A stretch of DNA of 9,589 nt from Bacillus pseudomycoides DSM 12442 (GCF_000161455.1 NZ_CM000745.1:4773367-4782955); one strand, 5' to 3'; shown: positions 1 to 6,691, numbered from the stretch's first letter. Made by a program: numbers and translations. The notes: generated from the sequence alone by a model not told the origin.

Positions 1-6
1 GGATGA

Positions 7-51
7 AAAAAGCCTAATTTCTCTACAATCAATTGAGAAATTAGGCTTTTT
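7..51. terminator. Bidirectional intrinsic terminator
   Basis: Two perfect 17-base arms (7-23 and 35-51) enclose an 11-base loop. The outer five pairs are A/T, so the hairpin is followed by a T run on the plus strand (47-51) and on the minus strand. It can end transcription of a plus-strand gene left of the window and of the minus-strand FAD gene, whose stop lies about 150 bases away. Confidence 0.88.
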
Positions 52-201
52 AATAGGAAAAGTAGGGTACATATTAACAGAATGCACTCATAAATGGGAA
101 TATGATATAAGACCATAAGGTTTTCCTACTATTCCCTTTAGGGGGGAGTGTCAAGTAATGATGTTATTTGTTGTATATGAAGAATTAACTATTCTTTATA
201 A

Positions 202-1548
202 TTATAGTGCAGAGCTATTAGATAAACACTTTCCTACATATAGGCCACTTGCTGCTGCTTGAGATAATGAATGAGTAATACCTGAACAATCTCCAATTAA
301 ATATAATCCAGTAATAGTTGTTTCAAACCTTTCATTGATTTTAATCGTAGGAGCATAAAATTTCCCATCAATTCCATATAGTAAAGTATCCTTATCGATA
401 GGTTCTCCGATAAATTGTTCTAAACGTAGTAAAAATTCTTTGAGTCCTTCAATGTATAATTGAGGGATTTCTTTATTAAGATCTCCATAATCCCCCTGTA
501 GTGTAGGTTGTATATGATTATATTTCATCATCTTTTCCAAGGTAGGTTGTCCCTTCAATAAATCCTCCAAACGCTGTACAACAATTCGATCTCGTCCTTG
601 GTTAATTCCTTTTATAATTGTACTCGCGTATAAATTTGCTTCTGTCAGAGTAGGGAAATAACGTGGGATAAATAACGTGAAATTTAAGTTAGAAGTGCCG
701 GTTCTTTGTTCTCGAAAATTTTGTCCATCAGGCATAACTAAACCTTCTTCATACTTACGAACAATACGCCCTTTGGGGTTCATACAATAGGTAGTTGCTG
801 TGAAATTGTCATCTTGATAAGAGAGTTTTGTTTCAAATGTGTCTTTTAATATTGAGCGTAATTGATGTTCTTTCATCTCTACTCGAATACCTAGGTCTAC
901 ACGGGTCTGCTCCTGTGCAATTTCAAGGGAAGAGCACATTTCTTTTAACCAATCCGCCCCGGAGCGTCCAGTTGCAAATACTAATTGCTTAGAATGAACT
1001 ATTCCTTGATTTGTAGTAATTTTAAAATATTGTTTCTGTTTAACAATATGTTGTACATTTATGCGAAACTGGATATCTATCTTGTCACGTAAATATTTGT
1101 AGAGTTGCTGAAAAATGTCGATCGAAAGTGTAGTACCTAGATGCCTTACTTGTGTTGTTAGCATTTGTAAACCACATGCTTCGGCTTTTTTGATAATATT
1201 TGGATTGTCTGTGGAGTATTTTAGAACTGAATTTCCACCAAAACGACATAGGATCTTATCTACTTCATCCATTAGTTTTATAAAAACTTCTTTACCTATT
1301 TTTTTCTCAAGTTCTCCTCCAAACCCGTTTGTGTAATTAAATTTCCCTTCAGATTTTCCTAGACCACCAAAACCAAAATATTTGTCACATGCATTACAGT
1401 TACATAATTCCCCTTGTTCTAAAGGACAATTTCGATATTCTAATGGCTTACCTTTATCAAGAATTAAGATATTTTTGTTGCTTTGGGCTAATGCATAAGC
1501 CATAAAAACAGCGCTTACTCCAGCACCGATGATTGTAACATCATACAT
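202..1548 (-). CDS. FAD-dependent dehydrogenase (COG2509-like NAD(P)/FAD oxidoreductase)
   Basis: This 448-residue protein is a probable cytoplasmic flavoenzyme. The N-terminus is a Rossmann dinucleotide-binding strand-turn-helix with GAGVSA at residues 8-13 and an acidic residue (Asp31) closing the second strand. The third glycine of the usual GxGxxG is Ala13. A second FAD contact, IGDCSG, lies near the C-terminus and is followed by a helix. Between them, residues 41-54 carry a cysteine cluster (Cys41, Cys49, Cys51, Cys54) next to a glycine-rich FGFGGLGKSEGK segment; both are typical of the uncharacterised COG2509 dehydrogenases. Substrate and pathway are unknown. The ATG at 1548 is preceded by an AGGTG ribosome binding site. 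No partner gene adjoins it: the next gene upstream runs the other way, so it is probably transcribed alone. Length fits the family and I see no lesion. The family call is from memory of motifs, not a search. Confidence 0.82.
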   Translation of the reverse strand: MYDVTIIGAGVSAVFMAYALAQSNKNILILDKGKPLEYRNCPLEQGELCNCNACDKYFGFGGLGKSEGKFNYTNGFGGELEKKIGKEVFIKLMDEVDKILCRFGGNSVLKYSTDNPNIIKKAEACGLQMLTTQVRHLGTTLSIDIFQQLYKYLRDKIDIQFRINVQHIVKQKQYFKITTNQGIVHSKQLVFATGRSGADWLKEMCSSLEIAQEQTRVDLGIRVEMKEHQLRSILKDTFETKLSYQDDNFTATTYCMNPKGRIVRKYEEGLVMPDGQNFREQRTGTSNLNFTLFIPRYFPTLTEANLYASTIIKGINQGRDRIVVQRLEDLLKGQPTLEKMMKYNHIQPTLQGDYGDLNKEIPQLYIEGLKEFLLRLEQFIGEPIDKDTLLYGIDGKFYAPTIKINERFETTITGLYLIGDCSGITHSLSQAAASGLYVGKCLSNSSAL

Positions 1549-1645
1549 ATTTTTTCACCTGCTATTGAATAGTTTGCTTGCTATTTTCCTAGTGTATAAC
1601 AAATTTTCAACGTTTGGAAATGGCTCACATTGATTAGAGAGGTGA

Positions 1646-2143
1646 ATGTTTTTTTATCTTAATTTCCAGAAGGATCACCGTTTGTAATATAAAATGCTTT
1701 ACGCATTTCATATGTATGAGCCGTATGAATTAACAAGTCAACGAGAAAATCAAAATAAAGAGTATCAATATCCTGGGATTGTAAAAGTAGGAGATTTAGA
1801 GAAACCTGTTATGTGGAATAAAAAGGGATTAGAAAAATTTTCGCATCCTATTCACCAGTGGTCTAAGAAAAATCATGTACCATCTAATCGAATTATTGCT
1901 GAGGAATTTGGAATTAATCGTACTGTTCCAGGAGCCACTCAATATATGAAAGACCTTATTTCTATATTCAATCAAAAAGGTTGGCATCAATCGTTCTACG
2001 CATTTCGTGAAGATACTTGGACAGGAATGAATTATGAACTCGGAACAGGAAAGATAAAATGGGACGAAGAAGGTAAGCCAATACGTCAAGAGAATCCACT
2101 TTGGGATGTATTGAAAAATGATTTGCAATCTCACAAGAAGTAA
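1646..2143 (+). pseudogene. C-terminal remnant of a glycoside hydrolase family 5 (cellulase-like) enzyme
   Basis: The open frame from ATG 1694 encodes 149 residues that match only the C-terminal part of a GH5 (beta/alpha)8 barrel. FHMYEPYE (residues 5-12) is the strand-6 His-x-Tyr region. AEEFGINR (69-76) contains the catalytic nucleophile glutamate (Glu71). FYAFREDTWTGMNYELG (about residues 102-118) is the conserved substrate-cleft tryptophan region near the end of the barrel. The N-terminal half, with the acid/base glutamate, is missing. An in-frame stop (TAA 1685-1687) separates this frame from a further short in-frame stretch beginning at ATG 1646, which follows GAGAGG. Either the gene was cut and rejoined here, or the 5' part decayed. 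With no acid/base residue it cannot be an active glycosidase. A terminator follows immediately. Confidence 0.8.
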
Positions 2144-2161
2144 AAATGTCATTAAAGTTAA

Positions 2162-2175
2162 AAAGGGTGGTACGG
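2162..2175 (+). promoter_or_regulatory. T-box-like core motif before a terminator (possible relic)
   Basis: GGGTGGTAC is identical to the first nine bases of the T-box antiterminator consensus (GGGTGGNACCGCG), but the next bases (GGGA) depart from it. It stands seven bases before a terminator hairpin, as in real T-box leaders. No stem I region or aminoacyl-tRNA gene is present: upstream is the GH5 remnant, downstream are genes on the other strand. It is either a relic or chance. Confidence 0.3.
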
Positions 2176-2181
2176 GATTAT

Positions 2182-2223
2182 AAAAAAGAACGCTTTCCCA
2201 CTTTTGGGATTGCGTTCTTTTTT
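2182..2223. terminator. Bidirectional terminator between the GH5 remnant and rap-phr
   Basis: The arms AAAAAAGAACGC (2182-2193) and GCGTTCTTTTTT (2212-2223) pair perfectly, and the interior holds a further TCCCA/TGGGA stem. T runs follow on both strands. It ends 10 bases past the phr stop on the minus strand and about 40 bases past the GH5 remnant on the plus strand, so it serves both. Confidence 0.9.
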
Positions 2224-2232
2224 GTTAATAAT

Positions 2233-2355
2233 TCAACCTGTATCACCGTCGGCTAAACTTTGTATAAGATTAGTAACTGTTTGAGTTCCAACTGAAGTAT
2301 GTGTGCTTACTGCTAGAAATGTAATCAACAGCATTCCTAATAATACTTTTTTCAC
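2233..2355 (-). CDS. phr: Phr-type precursor of a secreted signalling peptide
   Basis: A 40-codon gene, well below usual gene-calling length. It begins with GTG at 2355 and its start overlaps the rap stop codon in the four bases GTGA. A strong AAGGAGG site (2363-2369) lies seven bases upstream, inside the end of rap. The product starts VKK, has a hydrophobic export segment (LLGMLLITFLAV), then a polar stretch ending NLIQSLADGDTG. This is the standard Phr plan: Sec export, trimming outside the cell, and uptake of a 5-7 residue C-terminal peptide by the oligopeptide permease to inhibit the partner Rap. The likely mature peptide is DGDTG, ADGDTG or LADGDTG; which one cannot be told from sequence. 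It is reminiscent of the glycine/threonine-rich GHTGG peptide that I recall for a Bacillus anthracis Phr. Overlap implies co-transcription and translational coupling with rap. Confidence 0.85.
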   Translation of the reverse strand: MKKVLLGMLLITFLAVSTHTSVGTQTVTNLIQSLADGDTG

Positions 2356-3446
2356 TTTAACGCCTCCTTTTTAAAAATTTCTTTTTTAGCTTCATAACTT
2401 AAATAGAAATATTTGCTTCCTTGTTCAAAATTTCCTTCGTTATGAAACTGAACTGCTAATGCCTCGGTATATTCTTGAACGTACTCCCATAACCTTTCTG
2501 TTTTAAAGTAGTCCATTCCTGCTAGTACTCCTTTTTCTAGTTTTTCAGCAGGAGATTTTTTGTTCATTTCTCTTAGGATTGTAAAGCGATATTGATACTC
2601 TTTGTTACCTAAGTCATTGCAGATGGTTAACCCTTTTTCAATGAGTTGGGATGCAATTTCTTCTTCTTTTAGTTTGACATGTTCTTTTGCTTTAACAAAA
2701 ATTGCTTTGTAATGATGAGGCTTCTTCTCAACAACTTTTGATAAATATCGAATTGCTGAACTAGAAATATTTTGACTGGCATACATTAAACCCAAATTAT
2801 GACGAACTAATAAGATTGCTTTTTCATTTTCTTGCTTTTGGAATGTCCCCATTGCCGTAATAAAATATTCTTCAGCAAGTTCAAATTCTCTTAAATGTGT
2901 ACAAGCTAAACCTAATAAATTATCGCAATAAGCTGTTTTGAGTTCATAACCAGTGTGTTCAGAAAATATATCTCTAGCTTTCGTCCCATACTTTATGGCT
3001 AAGAGTGCTTGGTAAATATGATAATGATATGTTGCTAAATTATAGTAAAATTCAGCTTGTTCAAGTTCATCAGAGATGTGATTAAGTAATACTTCAGCTT
3101 TATCATAGTGCTCTTTAGCAAGATTATAATTACCGATTGCGTTAGAATGAATAGCTTTATAAAAATGATAGTAGTAAGCTAGGGAATTATCAGTTGGCAT
3201 ATCAAAGGATTCAATTTTATCAAAACTATTTTTTGAAATACTCAAATTATCTACTAAATAGTTATATCCGAAATCTAGCAGGTAATAGTAGAGTAATAAG
3301 CTTGAGTCTGCCTTTTTATTGGGAATAAGAGTATCAATTTCTTCTTTTAAACAATGGGCATTATTTATATTACGTGAACGTATTTCTTGATACCAATTAT
3401 TTAATAGTTCTTTAATTTGTTCATTCCCCTTAACTTTGACATTCAT
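2352..3446 (-). CDS. rap: Rap-family tetratricopeptide regulator (Phr-controlled)
   Basis: This 364-residue cytoplasmic protein is all helical by composition and has the Rap architecture: an N-terminal three-helix bundle (about residues 1-75, with NNWYQEI and LLLYYYLLDF), a linker, then tandem tetratricopeptide repeats (about 90-330, e.g. AEFYYNLATYHYHIYQALLAIKYGTKA and AVQFHNEGNFEQGSKYFYLSYEA). Rap proteins either dephosphorylate Spo0F-type response regulators or bind DNA-binding regulators. They are switched off by Phr peptides bound in the TPR groove. Length is within the family range. Where RapH has its catalytic Gln47, my alignment around LLLYY puts Ser48 here, so this Rap may act by binding instead of as a phosphatase; that is inference. 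The ATG at 3446 follows a strong AAGGAGGGG site (3452-3460). phr overlaps its end. I could not fix a promoter; a small palindrome at 3505-3521 lies upstream. Confidence 0.93.
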   Translation of the reverse strand: MNVKVKGNEQIKELLNNWYQEIRSRNINNAHCLKEEIDTLIPNKKADSSLLLYYYLLDFGYNYLVDNLSISKNSFDKIESFDMPTDNSLAYYYHFYKAIHSNAIGNYNLAKEHYDKAEVLLNHISDELEQAEFYYNLATYHYHIYQALLAIKYGTKARDIFSEHTGYELKTAYCDNLLGLACTHLREFELAEEYFITAMGTFQKQENEKAILLVRHNLGLMYASQNISSSAIRYLSKVVEKKPHHYKAIFVKAKEHVKLKEEEIASQLIEKGLTICNDLGNKEYQYRFTILREMNKKSPAEKLEKGVLAGMDYFKTERLWEYVQEYTEALAVQFHNEGNFEQGSKYFYLSYEAKKEIFKKEALK

Positions 3447-3504
3447 GAAAACCCCTCCTTTTTCAAATATTCTTATAAATAATGATAGCAGGAATACAAT
3501 GTAA

Positions 3505-3521
3505 TAGAAATTAAGTTTCTA
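3505..3521. repeat. Small inverted repeat upstream of rap
   Basis: TAGAAA and TTTCTA are separated by five bases, about 60-75 bases upstream of the rap start. The position would suit an operator or promoter element, but the AT-rich context makes chance likely. Confidence 0.3.
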
Positions 3522-3649
3522 TATTTCTCAACATTTGTCTAACAGTTTTATTTTTAAAGCAACAAATAACCAAAAGTTGTGTTTATTGACACGCCCCTCC
3601 TAAAAGTGGGAGCGCTGTCGCACCGTAGTGAACTTTCTCGTTCGGAACA

Positions 3650-4463
3650 TCTGTAATCGGTCAAATCTAGAATAATAACGAAGTTTCTAAGAGATTCAAA
3701 TGTGGAAATATGGGGGGAATGAGGAAATCTAAAAGAGCAAATACATTAGTATTATTTTCTGATCATACAAAGGGTATTTACGATGATCGTTGGAATGAAG
3801 ATATACTATATTACACGGGAATGGGGAAAGAAGGGGATTAAGTTTTAGAAGGAAATCAAAACAAGACTCTACATGATTCTAATGAAAATGGAGTAGGCGT
3901 TTATTTATTGGAAGCGTTTGAAACAGATAAACATATCTTTATGGGGCAAGTAAAGCTTATAGAGCAACCTTTTCAAGAGATTCAGGAGGATACGCAAGGA
4001 ATCAATAGAAAAGTATGGGTTTTTCCAATCCAGTTATTGACTAAGAATGTAGTACTTCCTCAGAATATTGTTCAGATTCGACAAGAGCAAGAAATGAAAG
4101 AAGCAAGAGGATTAAATTATGAAGAACTAAAGGACCGTGCTACAAAGGTAATATCTATTAGTAACAAACGATTTACAAAAAACGAAAACATATCAGCGTA
4201 ATGAATATGTAGCTGAGTTGGCTAAGAGGCGTGCACAGGGTATATGTGAATTGTGCGAACAGCATGCTCCTTTCAAAGATAAATAAGGGAATCCATATTT
4301 AGAAGCTCATCATGTAAAATGGCTATCGGATGGTGGGGAAGACCCGATTTATAGCACTGTTGGAGTAGGTGCAAATTGTCATCGCAAGTTACATGTGTTA
4401 AATAAAAATGAAGATGTTGCGAAATTAAAGAAAAAGCTAGAGCAGAATAAAACGGGAAGATGA
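3650..4463 (+). pseudogene. Broken SRA-like plus HNH restriction endonuclease (McrA-like)
   Basis: Coding similarity runs through the whole stretch but is broken four times. The first part reads FKCGNMGGMRKSKRANTLV and then ILYYTGMGKEGD, stop, VLEGNQNKTL: the conserved N-terminal domain of McrA-like HNH enzymes, related to the SRA base-readout fold (from memory). The second part reads QRNEYVAELAKRRAQGICELC and later YLEAHHVKWLSDGGEDP, then ANCHRKLH, which is a zinc-binding HNH nuclease. Lesions: TAG at 3668, TAA at 3839 (probably from CAA), a one-base shift near the A run at 4177-4182, and TAA at 4284. In addition the first cysteine of the second zinc pair is Gly (GGT 4368-4370; TGT expected). 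The intact enzyme would cut modified foreign DNA; this copy cannot. No cognate methylase is seen, as expected for a modification-dependent enzyme. Confidence 0.85.
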
Positions 4464-4506
4464 GATAACGCAAAAGAATGAAACGATATCAAGGAAGTGA
4501 TTAGCG

Positions 4507-4896
4507 ATGAAGAAAAAAGTATCGGTTGTTGGAGCAGTAATATTCAATGAACAAAATGAAATACTATGTGCATTACGTTCTCCTACAATGTCATTACCTA
4601 ACTATTGGGAATTTCCTGGTGGGAAAATTGATGAAGGAGAAGCGCCGGAAGAAGCATTAATACGTGAGATTAAAGAAGAGCTAGGTTGTTTTATTACTGT
4701 AGGTGAAAAAATAGAAGAAGTTGAGCATGAGTATGAGAATATTATTGTTCATCTAACTACATATAAAGCATACATAGAGTCCGGTGTGCCTAAAGCACTT
4801 GAACATGCAGAACTCAAATGGGTTAATGTTAATAATTTATTAGAGCTAAAGTGGGCCCAAGCGGATATTCCGACTGTAGAGGTCTTGTGTTTATAA
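4507..4896 (+). CDS. Nudix hydrolase, MutT-like nucleoside triphosphate pyrophosphatase
   Basis: This 129-residue cytoplasmic enzyme hydrolyses a nucleoside diphosphate linked to another group; the closest pattern is the small MutT-like (d)NTP pyrophosphohydrolases that clean damaged nucleotides. The Nudix box is complete: Gly39, Glu45, then Arg53-Glu54, Glu57-Glu58 and Gly60, where Glu54, Glu57 and Glu58 bind Mg2+ or Mn2+. The preceding YWEFPGGKI and the start VVGAVIFNEQNEIL are classic for the subgroup. Length is that of the family and no lesion is seen. The ATG has an AAGGAAGTGA site nine bases upstream. It starts 43 bases after the restriction pseudogene, with no clear promoter between, so the two may once have shared a transcript. 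Exact substrate cannot be read from sequence. Confidence 0.92.
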   Translation: MKKKVSVVGAVIFNEQNEILCALRSPTMSLPNYWEFPGGKIDEGEAPEEALIREIKEELGCFITVGEKIEEVEHEYENIIVHLTTYKAYIESGVPKALEHAELKWVNVNNLLELKWAQADIPTVEVLCL

Positions 4897-4941
4897 TTTA
4901 AAATGTTGGGTCTATTATAACGAAAAAGAAACCGGATTTGT

Positions 4942-4995
4942 ACTGAACTGCACCCCAATTGTTAATTGTGTCTAACAATTGGGGTGCAGTTCAGT
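4942..4995. repeat. Perfect 23-bp inverted repeat resembling two abutted IS3-family ends
   Basis: Arms 4942-4964 and 4973-4995 are exact reverse complements around an eight-base loop. Each arm begins ACTGAACTGCACCCC, and the right arm read on the minus strand continues into TTGTTAGACACAAT, which resembles the ends of IS150-type (IS3 family) elements as I recall them. No T run follows, so it is a poor intrinsic terminator, though it sits between two convergent genes. No transposase and no flanking target duplication are visible. It could be an element reduced to its ends or a small dispersed repeat. Confidence 0.7.
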
Positions 4996-5039
4996 AATCG
5001 GAGTCGATTTTATTTATTATATAGCGCGCTTAGTCCGTT

Positions 5040-5543
5040 TTAAATAGAATCAGACGGAAGTATAGGATCTACAGGATGAACCACACCAACAAACTCACGA
5101 TTTCTAACTTGAGCTCTTGCTACATGAAAATAATCCCCTACATTCGCTACAATTCGGTAATGTATCGGGTCTGGCGGAAATACCGTGTCTCCCGGTAAAT
5201 CCACCCACGAAAACGTAAAATTAAAGGTATAGAGCGTCTCGTCACCCGTATTAGTTCTATAGTTTCCGGATACAAGTATATCTGTAAGTGGTACATCATT
5301 ACGGAATAGCTGATACGTAATGGCATCGACACTAAAAGTAACTTCATCTCCTGGAACGGCAAAAATTTCTGTACCGATTGTTGCATCTAGTTGAACGCGT
5401 GCTCTTTGTCCTGCTACTGCTTCGGTGGGAACTCGTAGCTCCATAATTGTGATATTGCTCGCATTTTCCGGAACGGAAACGGAACCAGGAACTGAACAAG
5501 AAATCGCAGTATGGTTACAATTTCTTCCGTTATTTAAGCTCAC
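5040..5543 (-). CDS. Hypothetical beta-strand-rich protein
   Basis: I do not recognise the family. The 167-residue protein has no transmembrane segment or standard Sec signal. Two cysteines and a histidine (CNHTAISC) lie near the N-terminus, followed by alternating hydrophobic/polar segments rich in Val, Thr, Asn and Pro, as in a beta-sandwich (ITIMELRVP, ARVQLDATIG, EVTFSVDAITYQLF, YTFNFTFSWVDL, HYRIVANVGDYFHVARAQV). Low lysine and this composition recall spore-surface jelly-roll proteins of the group, but no motif proves that; treat the spore idea as speculation. The start is GTG at 5543, with AAGGA (5556-5560) twelve bases upstream, rather far for Bacillus. The frame is clean and long for such AT-rich DNA, and somewhat more G+C-rich than its surroundings. 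It runs convergently with the Nudix gene and divergently from the next. Confidence 0.72.
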   Translation of the reverse strand: MSLNNGRNCNHTAISCSVPGSVSVPENASNITIMELRVPTEAVAGQRARVQLDATIGTEIFAVPGDEVTFSVDAITYQLFRNDVPLTDILVSGNYRTNTGDETLYTFNFTFSWVDLPGDTVFPPDPIHYRIVANVGDYFHVARAQVRNREFVGVVHPVDPILPSDSI

Positions 5544-5650
5544 GAATAATCACATTCCTTTACTTATAAATTACGCATAATACAATAGATGGAAATTTAT
5601 TTCATTTCGCTTGTATATTTACCTACTGTACATGCTATGTGGGATAGGGT

Positions 5651-5675
5651 ACCTCGTAAAGGGAGGTGTTTTTTG
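5651..5675 (+). terminator. Weak terminator-like hairpin in the divergent intergenic region
   Basis: ACCTC (5651-5655) and GAGGT (5663-5667) form a five-pair stem followed by GTTTTTTG. The stem is short and no plus-strand gene ends just before it, so it is more likely an attenuator-like element or chance. The rest of 5544-5774 also holds a TTACATGTAA palindrome at 5732-5741 and a possible TTTACA -35 element at 5699 without a convincing -10. Confidence 0.25.
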
Positions 5676-5774
5676 TTTAATCGAGACTTCACACCCACTT
5701 TACACTCCGTTAATATCCATCTGTTAAAATTTTACATGTAAGGCGAAAAACAAACGTAAAAGGGGAACTTAATA

Positions 5775-6146
5775 ATGGTGCAAACACATTCGAACTTATA
5801 CGAAATATCAATGTCAGGCGGACAGGAGTTAATGTGGTATAACGTGGAGGTCAAACAAGGTAAGCATACATACGAATTCGAAATCTACCGAGTGAGTGAT
5901 ACCATTTCGGTGTTTTATGTAGATCAGTTCGAAAGACAATTGGCAATAGCTAGTACCGAAGAGATGCTGATGATGTTAGTTTACGAGGAAGACAAGATGC
6001 GTTATAGAAACATCGTAGGGGATGCGGAGTGGTTATTGCTGGACGGTATACATAATCATCGAGGAATGACGAGTGAAGAGGAATCAGCGTTTTTGTACCT
6101 GAAGGAAAATGTATTGGATGAAATGGTAGCAAAATTGGAAGCGTAA
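5775..6146 (+). CDS. Hypothetical small acidic protein
   Basis: This 123-residue, strongly acidic protein has no signal peptide or membrane segment, so it is probably cytoplasmic. I do not recognise it. The first half looks beta-rich (YNVEVKQGKHTYEFEIYRVSDTISVFYVDQF). The second half looks helical and charged (TEEMLMMLVYEEDKMRYRNIVGDAEWLLLDGI, then a C-terminal SEEESAFLYLKENVLDEMVAKLEA helix). The ATG is preceded by AAAGGGGAA at nine bases, a good ribosome binding site. A perfect palindromic terminator begins six bases after the stop, so it is a complete single-gene transcription unit. That clean architecture argues for a real gene although no function can be given. Confidence 0.78.
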   Translation: MVQTHSNLYEISMSGGQELMWYNVEVKQGKHTYEFEIYRVSDTISVFYVDQFERQLAIASTEEMLMMLVYEEDKMRYRNIVGDAEWLLLDGIHNHRGMTSEEESAFLYLKENVLDEMVAKLEA

Positions 6147-6151
6147 AAGAG

Positions 6152-6178
6152 AACCGCCTATATAGGCGGTTTTTTGTT
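6152..6178 (+). terminator. Intrinsic terminator of the 5775-6146 gene
   Basis: A 20-base perfect palindrome (6152-6171, AACCGCC core arms) is followed by a T-rich run (TTTTTTGTTT, starting inside the arm). It starts six bases after the stop codon. Confidence 0.9.
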
Positions 6179-6180
6179 TC

Positions 6181-6216
6181 GTTAGTTTCATGTATCTAAT
6201 GATATATGAAACTAAC
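6181..6216. repeat. Second hairpin: 16-bp inverted repeat with four-base loop
   Basis: Arms 6181-6196 (GTTAGTTTCATGTATC) and 6201-6216 pair over 16 positions with a single G-U. It lies ten bases past the first palindrome's end and 12 bases after the stop of the convergent minus-strand gene. No T run follows in either direction, so it is not a standard terminator; it may block read-through or protect the 3' end of the minus-strand message. Confidence 0.7.
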
Positions 6217-6227
6217 TGATAATGTAT

Positions 6228-6524
6228 TTAACCAAAATACTGTGAGTAAAAAAATAAAATGAGGAAAATTAGTGTTTTACCTAATAATCTATTAAGTAAA
6301 TCTACAGGAATAAAGAGTTCACCGAGTGTAATGTTTTTGAGATTATTTAAATTTTTCTTTTTTAATAAACCTTTTAACGTTTGAAAATCTATCTTATTTG
6401 AAAAAGACCAACCTGGCTTAGCTTTTGTATCTGAATTTACCTTAAAAATAACATGAATACCATAAGATTTTATACCACTTATATTTAATAATAGAATGAA
6501 CCCTAAGATGATTAACCAAGTCAT
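6228..6524 (-). CDS. Hypothetical small membrane protein
   Basis: I do not recognise the family. The ATG at 6524 is chosen because a GAGGTG site lies six bases upstream; the slightly longer frame from GTG 6533 would start inside that site. The resulting 98-residue protein has an N-terminal hydrophobic segment (MTWLIILGFILLLNISGI), a basic middle region rich in Lys and Asn (about residues 30-70, with KGLLKKKNLNNLKNITLGEL), and a C-terminal hydrophobic segment (LIFLILFFYSQYF) that ends the protein. Two membrane passes with a short loop are plausible. The sudden end in the second segment and the extreme A+T content leave open that it is a truncated relic of a longer membrane protein. It is convergent with the acidic-protein gene, with two hairpins between. 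Confidence 0.6.
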   Translation of the reverse strand: MTWLIILGFILLLNISGIKSYGIHVIFKVNSDTKAKPGWSFSNKIDFQTLKGLLKKKNLNNLKNITLGELFIPVDLLNRLLGKTLIFLILFFYSQYFG

Positions 6525-6691
6525 TTTGAGCACCTCGTTTTGATATTTAACATTATGATATTAAATGCGTTGAGAAAGTGTGCTGTTGTCCATGAAAAAT
6601 GTTGCGAATTTGTTGCGATTATGTTGAGAATAATATGATACTACTATTGATTTTGAAGGCCGAGAAGACTTTCGAAATTTTATTTTGCTAG

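Noticed and set aside
158..262. Plus-strand small frame MMLFVVYEELTILYNYSAEL and on, after a GGGGGGAG site
   Set aside because: Over half of it is antisense to the 3' end of the FAD gene and it has no recognisable feature beyond a purine-rich stretch; the ribosome-binding match may be chance.
3597..3612. CTCC/GGGAG hairpin upstream of the endonuclease relic as a terminator
   Set aside because: Stem of four or five pairs and no T run on either strand.
3640..3648. GTTCGGAAC palindrome considered as a LexA box
   Set aside because: The Bacillus LexA box needs GAAC-N4-GTTC order and spacing, which is not present.
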